Part shown: positions 56,996-64,000 of the stretch, in pieces | Layout of the letters: each line of letters opens with the position of its first letter | How positions within the stretch are numbered: the stretch's first letter is position 1 | NCBI RefSeq assembly: GCF_950295315.1 | Contig: NC_080176.1 | Coordinates: 33,879,006 to 33,943,005, forward strand | From: Erinaceus europaeus | Lineage: Eukaryota > Chordata > Mammalia > Eulipotyphla > Erinaceidae | DNA length: 64,000 bases | Direction: 5' to 3' | Position numbers and translations under genes: made by a program | The notes under the pieces: model-generated | What the model was told of the DNA's origin: nothing | Databases searched by the model: none | Seen by the model: only the letters and a program-made list of their open reading frames with translations

Positions 56996-57004
56996 TTACC
57001 TGTG
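56996..57004 (-). promoter_or_regulatory. Splice-donor-like site in the gag leader
   Basis: On the minus strand CAGGTAAGT lies about 45 bases upstream of the gag ATG, a perfect match to a 5' splice-site consensus. A1 has AGATAAGT and C has AGATAAGT at the corresponding distance, i.e. without the GT. Confidence 0.55.
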
Positions 57005-57039
57005 TCTGGGCGGTTTCGGAGACCTCAGGCCGGGCATCT

Positions 57040-57980
57040 GAACCCCTGCACACCCTGACGTCACTCACTAGATGGCACGACTACCGTGGCACACCCCCCG
57101 AAACCCTAGATGTCACTCAACGTGATCTGAAGAATCTGATTCACAGACTCCAAGGACAGAACCTTTTTACTGCCTGTCTGCCTTTCCTGCTTTTGCTTTG
57201 ACCTGTCACGTTTTGGCGGTTCCGGCTCACAATCTACAGAAAAGCAGAATTCCAGAGGCTGACCTTCCTCATGCAGCATTTCATCCCCTGCCATTTCTCC
57301 CCCTAGTCGCTTACTTTGGACTGAGACTTCTATCGGACTTGCTGGAATACCCTTTGGACACTTTAGACAATTTTACAGCAGCTTCCTTCCCTTCACGTTG
57401 CTGGTTTTTCATAGACTGATCCTGAGTAATTCATAGACTTTACAGACTGTTGCCTTGAGGACTATACAATGCCAAATAGCCCCTCTGTTTGGTGGGTCAT
57501 GCCTCCCGCCTCCCCCTCATTATGTACCCTTGCCCCTTTCCCCACCCAAACAGGGGATGCTCCTTTACACACCAATCCTTCCCTTCACACCACACTGGCT
57601 TTTACTTCTCCCCTACTTATCTATTCCTATTTTGTTATGTCATTTAGGCTTATGCCTAAAAGGTTTCTGCCCCATGATAGTCTTTTATAGACTTTGTACA
57701 TCTTATGCTATTACTAGGTAGAAAGATAGAAAAGATGTAGAGATATTGTGAAGAGATGGTTGAGCAGGCTGCGCTTAAACCTATGAGATGAGTCTCTCCA
57801 GGTAAGTCTCTCTCTCTAAAGAGGGGTTGAGCACAGGAGGACGCATAAATCTCACAAGGTTGGCAGCCATTTAAGCCTTCCCTCCTCCACAGAAAGTCCT
57901 ACATCTTCCCACCCGAGCATGGCATTCCTCTAAAACATTTAAGCCTGCTCCATTTTTCTTTACTGTGTCCATTTAGATAT
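57040..57980 (+). mobile_element. Family B 3' interior region
   Basis: Sense-oriented sequence aligning with C 38660-38900 (AATCTGATTCACAGACTCCAA; GTTTTGGCGGTTCC) and continuing to the PPT. No env is recognisable; ORFs are under 100 codons. The start of the B segment is blurred over 57000-57040, where it meets the antisense gag leader. Confidence 0.8.
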
Positions 57981-57997
57981 AAAGGGATAGGAGGAGA
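57981..57997 (+). promoter_or_regulatory. Polypurine tract of family B
   Basis: AAAGGGATAGGAGGAGA directly precedes the TGTTGCTGAGG start of the B LTR; one T interrupts the purines. Confidence 0.75.
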
Positions 57998-58427
57998 TGT
58001 TGCTGAGGACTTATTCTGATGCAGTCTCCGCCCCCAGGTTTTTCTATGCTCCGCTAAATCCTAGAGTGCCCCCTTTCAACCAATCCTGGCTCCGCCCCCA
58101 GGTTTTTCTATGCCCCGCTAAATCCTAGAGTGCCCCCTTTCAACCAATCCTGGCCCTACATGTCACCCCTGGTTGTCGCCCAATAAAAAGCCCCCTCACC
58201 CCTCCCCTCTCTCTCTCTGGGCTCTGGCTCTCCCTCTCTGAGGTCTCGCTCCCTGCTCTCCCCCCCCCCCCCCCCCCCCCCCCCGTGGTCGGCCATTGCT
58301 GGCTGGCTCCACGTGGTCTGAACCAAACCTCCCCCCCATCCTATAATAAAGATCTGTGTACCCCTTTGCTCTGGACGTCCGCTCTCTTCTCCACGGTGCA
58401 GCCCGACACCAGACCGCCTCAACAACA
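57998..58427 (+). repeat. Family B 3' LTR (sense)
   Basis: 430 bp, TGTTGCTGAGG to CCTCAACAACA. It contains a 64-bp tandem duplication (58026-58089 and 58090-58153), CAATAAAAAGCC near 58179 that could be a TATA-like box, a run of about 25 C (58260-58284), and ATAATAAAGATC near 58342, a polyadenylation signal. U3 differs from families A and C. Confidence 0.92.
58026..58153 (+). repeat. 64-bp tandem duplication in the B LTR U3
   Basis: Both units read CTCCGCCCCCAGG ... TAAATCCTAGAGTGCC ... CAACCAATCCTGG with very few differences. Duplicated U3 blocks often hold enhancer elements; CCAAT and GC-box-like CCGCCCC words are present. Confidence 0.85.
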
Positions 58428-58433
58428 AGTATC

Positions 58434-60290
58434 ACACATAATCAGTAACACACACAGGCACTCACTCACACATACATTCATGCACACTTGTACACACACT
58501 TTACACATACTTGTGCACACTTACACTCACACTATATTACACACCCACACAGATATACTCTCACACTCATCCACACTCACACACACTCACTCCAACTCAC
58601 ACATGAACTCACACACTCTCAAACTCACTCTCACACAAGTCATTCACACACACACAAAGACTCACAGTCACACACACTCACAAACACTAACAGGCACTCA
58701 CACAGTCACAAAAATGCACATTAATATACAATCACACAAACTCTCACACATACTTTCACACTCACACTCTCATACACTAACTCACACTCAGGCTCACACA
58801 CTCTCACACTCATACTTTCATACTCATACACACTAACTCACACTCACACACTCAAGCTCACTCACACACAATTACTCAGTCTCTCACACACAGGCACTCA
58901 CACTCATGCACACACGCACTGATACACATAGTCACACATCACATACACACATGCGTACTCGCACACACACTTTTTCACACACACAAGCTCACTCACACAA
59001 TTACTCAAAATCAGTCTCTCACACACAGGCACTCACACACACACATATATTCACACAGTCACACACATTATCACACACATGCACAGTCACACACTCACAC
59101 ACTTTCTCACACACACCACATACACTCACACTCTCATTCACACCCTCACACACACTCATACTCACAATCACACTCTCAGTCTCACACACATTCAGACTCA
59201 TGATCACTCAAATTCACATTCACACTCAGTCACACACACACTGACACACAGACTAACGATCCCTTATAATCACACACAGATACTCAAACACATGCAGACT
59301 CACACATATATTGACATTCACTCCTACACTCCCACTCACACTCACTGACACTCATACTCCCTTACACACTCATACACATACACACTCATGCTCACTACAT
59401 ACAGTCACTGATATACTCACATTCACAACTCTCAGTCACAAACTCACAATCACATTCACACACCGTAGTGTGCACACACACACTCACACATCACTCATAC
59501 TCACATACACACACTCATTCACATACTCACACTAACACACACAATCACTCATACTCACACACACTCACACTCTTACTCAGGTTCACACACAGTCCCATTA
59601 ACACAAACCCACACCAATTCTCTAAATCACTCACACACTCAGGCTCACAGTCACCCACTCACACACACAGTCTGACACACTCTCACAGTCATCACACTGA
59701 CACACAATTACACTCACTCACACTCTCACACACACTCAGACACTCACAGTCACACAGACTCATGCTCAGACTCACATTCATGCTCAGTCACACACACAAG
59801 ACTCATGATCACTCACACAAACTCACATTCACACACACACTCAAAGTTATACATATACACTCACACTGACATTCACTCACTCATCCTCACTCACACACTC
59901 CCACTCACTAATGCTCACAACACACTCACAGTCACACACACTCAGACTCACACACTCAAACTCATTTACACACTCATCACAAATTCAGTCACATTCACAC
60001 ATCTAGCACACACATATACTCTCATACTCACACACACACACTAACACACATATACACACACTCTTATACTCAAACGCAAACTCACACACAGTCCCACTCA
60101 CATACACACACCCTCACTCAATCTAAAATCACTCACACACATGCTCATAGTTACTCACACACACATTCTTGGACACACAGACACTTAACAGTCACAAACT
60201 CACACTTGCAATCGCACATACTCATCACACTAACACACATAATCACATTCATTCACACTCAAATGCACACACACACACTTACACTCTCTA
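58434..60290. repeat. CACTCA-type simple array, right part
   Basis: About 1.86 kb of the same CACACTCA-rich sequence as 50663-52574. The left and right parts form one ~3.8-kb array when the composite insertion is removed. Confidence 0.95.
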
Positions 60291-61499
60291 TCAAAAAGCA
60301 AACAAATCTGCACTGTCTTAATCTCGGGAAGTTATTCTAAATTCCACACAAGGGGAGTCGCAGCCTTGGATACTAGTAGGAGAATCCAAGCCAAAACACA
60401 GATGCCTCTGGAAATGTGGATTTCAGAGAATAGAGACATTGAATGTTGTTTGTGCTGCTTTCTGGGAAGCACATTGGACCACCTCAACTCCTTCTCCCAC
60501 ACCAATGGAAAAAGAATCTTCACTTCCTTAGCTCATATGGGGGGGGGAGATTTCCATGTGTCTTTTTGTCTCTCTTCCTTTTCTATCTCCCCCTTCCCTC
60601 TGGATTTCTGGTAGTCTCTATAAAATAAATACAAATAACAAAAAAAATTTTTTTTAATTACAATCTTATAAGTGGTGTATGCAAAGAACACACCAGAAAC
60701 CAAGATATTGCCAGAAGGAAATATTCCACCAGTGTTGTGACTGTGGAGAAGTAAATTCCCCAGGTCTCCAATAATTGATTCATCTAGGCTAAGTGATTGA
60801 GAGCAAAACCATCAGAGGGCTAAATAATAGATAGCAAGCTAAGTGCTCTTCTCTGTCATGAGGACACTCAGGAATAATCAACCTCTGGGAGAGGGACCCT
60901 GCTCAGATAGGTGCCTGCTTTTTTCTGAGATTTTTTTCAAATTAGTTTTGTGTTGATGGCTCTGTCAAAGGACAGTGGGAGCAGGGCACTCTGCTCAGTT
61001 GAAGCTTATGTCTTTGCCTAGGGATACCCTTGGGTCTCCTAAGTGCAAATCACTTGTTCTACACTCAGCAACCACCCTGGAAAATTCTTTCTCTGAGTTT
61101 TTTTCTTCATTTCCATATTTTCCCATGTTAAAAAAAAATGCAGAGTAAATGTTAGGAGAAACTCTTCAGCTCAGACAATGATCCACTTTGCCTTGCAGGT
61201 GAAGTGACCTCAGGACCTGGAATGTGCAGGTTGAGGGTCCCAACCCCTTCCCCCGGGGCTCCATTGTCCCATTAAAGTCTGGAGCTGAGTCTGGGTTGGG
61301 GGAGGGGAGAGGCCTCAACAGATTGCTCTGGTCCCTATTTCCAGCACCAGCTCCTCCTGTGACACTCCTTGAGTTGAGCCCCCATCTCTCTCATTAATGA
61401 ACTTGACCCTCATTCAGGAGGAGACAGGGCACCTGTTACATGAGGGACATGGCACCACTGCTCCCTGAGTGGGCACCAGGGAGAGAGAAATCAAGAGCA
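60291..61499. other. No gene recognised; contains a block shared with the macrosatellite
   Basis: 60430-60545 matches 49855-49975. 60545-60630 looks like the CT-rich end of a SINE3 (CTCTGGATTTCTGGTAGTCT). Nothing else is supported. Confidence 0.45.
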
Positions 61500-63024
61500 G
61501 CAGGGCAGCACCTGCGGGCAGGCGGGCGGGGGGCACCACGAGCCTCAGGCATGCTGGCCCTATGCTCTGCAGGTGTAGCAGTTCCTCCTGCCTCTCTCTA
61601 GTTTGGGGGATGAAGAATGGCTTTGAAGGACCTCCAAGCCAACTGGCAATTCACAGTCTAGACAAATGAGTAACAAACAGTATAAAGGAGGACGGCTTGT
61701 TGGCAGGAAGCCTTACAAAGAATAGGGTGTTATGTCACGGCCTGTGGACACCAAGTATAATGCACCACATGAAGCAAGATTTCATAAACAGTATACAGGA
61801 ATGATTAGACATACACCTCGAACCCTTGGAATGAAATAGCGCAGCCAGGGAAGGAGCTGGTGGGGGACAGAAAGACTTACTGGTGTGAGGGCCCAGGCTA
61901 GACCCCCAACCTCCTGTTGCAGAAATTATCCCCAAACACGAAGCTGAGCCGATAATAATGAAATGAGAGGAGTTATATTTCCCTAGTGGGCAGAAGAAGC
62001 TGAATATTTTCAGAAAGATTCTCTGCCCCAAACGAAGGAACAGCACAGATTTAAATAGCATTTTACAGCATGAATACATTTCCATTACAAATGAACAAGA
62101 CCAGATTGGCTTTCACAGGGATATAGTCAGGATTAATGTGTTACTTTGACACAAAGCAACTTGGCTCTGGGAGGAGCATGGAAACTTCCCCTGGCTGGAA
62201 TTGCCCCCCTTGGTACTGGCTTGATTAAGAGCTCTTATGTCACAGCATGCCCCCGGTGCTAACCAGCATGAATTCCTTAACAGCTCTCATCTCACAGGAT
62301 ACGCCCTGGTGCTGTTCTGCTCAGGATAGGTGGAGGTGGGGTCAGCAGCAGCAGCAGCAGCAGCAGCTTCTATTTGCCATCAGACAAAAGAGAAATAAGA
62401 GTACAGGTTATGCTAAAGGAATAGGCATCTACTATCTACATCACTCCTAGACTGCCTTCTGCTCTCGGCTTTCTCTACTTTGCTAAATACATCACTATAT
62501 TTCTAAAACAATTGAGCAGAAGCACGGTGTACAGAATGCAGACTTCAAGAACATGGCACACCTCACTTTTTATGACTGGCTCCAGACTCAGAGATGCTGG
62601 GCAGGGAGACAGGAAGAGGAGAGGGCAGAAATCAGACCCCTTCTCTCTCAGGTGGATTTTCTGTTTGGGGCTGGTAGTTGTGGTGAGAGTCATATGTTGC
62701 TCATGGCTCAAAGTCTAGGCCTGGAACTTTGATACTGCTAGAGGGAAATATACCTCCAGCATCATGACTAAAAGAACAAGTGTAATTATTTGAAGGTGAC
62801 AACTCCCCAAAGACAAAAAACTCTGCTCCTCACCCAAAAAACATGCCTGTGGGGAGTGGGTGCAAGTCCTGGAGATACCCTTCCCTGATTTATCTCACCT
62901 GCCCCAAGGCCAGGACTACACATGCAGCATCAGGCATGACCCAAGGCCATAGGACAAGCTGATTGCCTGCTCATTTCCCCAGGCACCTGCTTTCTCAGGC
63001 AGGAAGGCCTGACTGGGCCTTCTC
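61500..63024. other. No gene recognised; (CAG)8
   Basis: Eight CAG triplets lie at 62343-62366 inside a short ORF without other coding signs. The remainder has no recognised feature. Confidence 0.45.
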
Positions 63025-63765
63025 TGAGAGCAAGAGCTTCCTGTTTTGAGAGTTCCTCCATTTTAGAGACTTGTTTTTCAGTTAAAACTTGAGAAACAAG
63101 CTGACCTTTCCCCAGAAATGCCCAGGCCATCTGGGCAGTTACAGATAACTAGTTGAAGCCTGCAAGAGTGATGATGATGCAAATTAATTTTTTTGTGTGA
63201 CAATTAAAATTTAAAAGTTCTTGCTCAACTTTACCCTCTCAGTTTGGTTCTGAATACCTGCTTTGCTGAGATAAAGATTGGTACCATATACAGAGATTAG
63301 AGTGCACTGTTTAGATAAAGAATAGGGTGGAATGTGCCCTCTCAAGGTAAAGATTAAAATGTAATGTGCAACTGTATTCCTTTTTTAAAAAAGAATTTAT
63401 TTATTAATGAGAAAGAGGAGGAGAGAGAAAGAACCAGACATCACTCTGGCACATGTGCTGCCAGGGATTGAACTCGGGACCTTGTGCTTGAGAATCCAGT
63501 GCTTTATCCACTGTGCCACCTCCTGGACCACCATCTATATTCCTTAGATAAAGACATGCTGCTTGTGTAACCCCCATCCCTTGAAAGTATAAACATAGGT
63601 CTCAGAGTTGCCAAAGTTCCTAGCCCAGGGAGCTGTCACAGCTAGTGTGCCCTCAGCGCTGAGTTCCCCTGTATGTGTGTGTCTGTGATCTTTGAACATC
63701 GTTACTCTGTCCGTGTCTGTCTTGGTTTTGCGGTCAGGCTTGGTCAGTGGTATCTTAACATTCTC
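63020..63765 (+). mobile_element. Probable solo LTR split by SINE2
   Basis: Candidate LTR at 63025-63760: TGAGAGCAAGAG to GGTATCTTAACA, with U5-like GT-rich sequence before the end. TTCTC at 63020-63024 and 63761-63765 would be a 5-bp TSD. Only 5 bases and TG...CA support the ends, so this is tentative. Confidence 0.5.
63383..63532 (-). mobile_element. SINE2
   Basis: The reverse complement starts GGTCCAGGAGGTGGCACAGTG and ends in an A/T-rich tail. TGTATTCCTT/TATATTCCTT words on either side look like a TSD. Confidence 0.88.
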
Positions 63766-64000
63766 TGCACATTTTCTCCACACTTTCACACATTCCAGTT
63801 CAATATTCTCATCTAGAAGATGAGTATACTAAACCATACTGTGTAATGTTGAAAGGTCTAATAATCTGCAGGGAAAATTCTTTTACATTCCTGGGCACAA
63901 GGAAACATGACTGGTTGATCTAAGCATTCAATGCCCTGAGGTTCAGCACAAGGGCCAGTATATCCTGGAATCCCTGTAGTTCAGAGCTGTTGTCCCTCTC
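63766..64000. other. No gene recognised
   Basis: Nothing supported to the end of the window. Confidence 0.4.

Larger units (their letters stand above)
52575..58433. mobile_element. Composite retroviral insertion with two outward U5 ends and one TSD
   Basis: The element is 52581-58427 (5847 bp). AGTATC occurs at 52575-52580 and 58428-58433. Left end: TGTTGTTAAAATT, the reverse complement of a family A U5 end. Right end: CCTCAACAACA, the U5 end of family B in sense. The terminal seven bases match in inverted orientation (TGTTGTT...AACAACA). Interior, left to right: A LTR antisense, A interior antisense to its PBS, RT/pro/gag of an autonomous relative antisense, a head-to-head junction near 57000-57040, family B 3' region sense, B LTR sense. 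A normal provirus would show a U3 end on one side. The AGTATC match argues that the whole structure integrated once. Confidence 0.9.

Noticed and set aside
52581..58427. Two independent ERV insertions side by side
   Set aside because: Each would bring its own TSD pair; instead one exact AGTATC pair brackets both and no TSD is seen at the inner joints.
52581..58427. A normal provirus later rearranged by inversion
   Set aside because: It would need a breakpoint exactly at the LTR/TSD edge and a change of LTR family at that edge.
58434..60290. Telomeric or CRISPR-like repeat
   Set aside because: Units are CACTCA/CACA-type, not TTAGGG, and there are no unique spacers between fixed repeats.
62247..62450. 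Polyglutamine-type coding repeat
   Set aside because: (CAG)8 lies in a short ORF with no homology or splice context; treated as a microsatellite.

Overview
The window is vertebrate, specifically mammalian, nuclear DNA with no intact host protein-coding gene that I can support. Abundant tRNA-derived SINE families (here SINE1 to SINE4), L1 LINEs and class II (ERVK/IAP-like) LTR elements fill it. From memory, SINE1 and SINE2 look like the abundant SINEs of hedgehogs (Erinaceidae); that assignment is an inference, not a database result. Family names used here (A, B, C, R, SINE1-4) are local labels.

Layout. 1-2580: single-copy-looking DNA, an L1 tail and an unclassified repeat R. 2582-4951: a complete 2.36-kb non-autonomous LTR element (family A) with two 378-bp LTRs, tRNA-Lys-like PBS, one ORF, PPT and 6-bp target-site duplication (TSD). 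4952-10900: SINEs and unassigned DNA. 10905-13758: 5'-truncated L1 carrying a SINE1 and a solo LTR. 13853-14200: A-type solo LTR. 14200-28700: SINEs, R copies, a rearranged antisense L1 with 5' UTR, ORF1 and part of ORF2, and unassigned DNA. 28703-29352: broken kinase pseudogene. 30120-42540: a nested stack in which an L1 is split by a solo LTR, itself split by a 7.8-kb env-less provirus (family C); a second solo LTR sits further along the same L1. 44490-45173: RPL18 processed pseudogene with poly(A) and TSD. 45900-50660: GC-rich tandem array with a period near 2.07 kb. 50663-60290: a CACTCA-type simple array split by a composite retroviral insertion at 52581-58427. 60291-64000: unassigned DNA and a probable solo LTR.

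The outstanding object is the composite insertion. Its left terminus is the U5 end of a family A LTR in antisense and its right terminus is the U5 end of a different LTR (family B) in sense. The same 6-bp duplication (AGTATC) flanks both. A normal provirus has one U3 and one U5 terminus; this one has two U5 termini from two LTR families, apparently integrated in one event. Inside, family A sequence runs from its 3' LTR back to its PBS, switches at a short shared sequence into the reverse transcriptase region of an autonomous relative, continues through an open 720-codon gag-pro frame, and then meets the 3' end of family B head to head. The simplest reading is that two unfinished reverse-transcription products were joined and then integrated through their U5 ends.

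Elements A, composite gag-pro and C are related. They share a membrane-segment-containing Gag-like N-terminus and 3' untranslated sequence. Composite and C also share gag and pro in one frame with pol in the -1 frame. C has no recognisable env. Together they look like an IAP-like intracellular retrotransposon lineage with a non-autonomous derivative that kept its own ORF.
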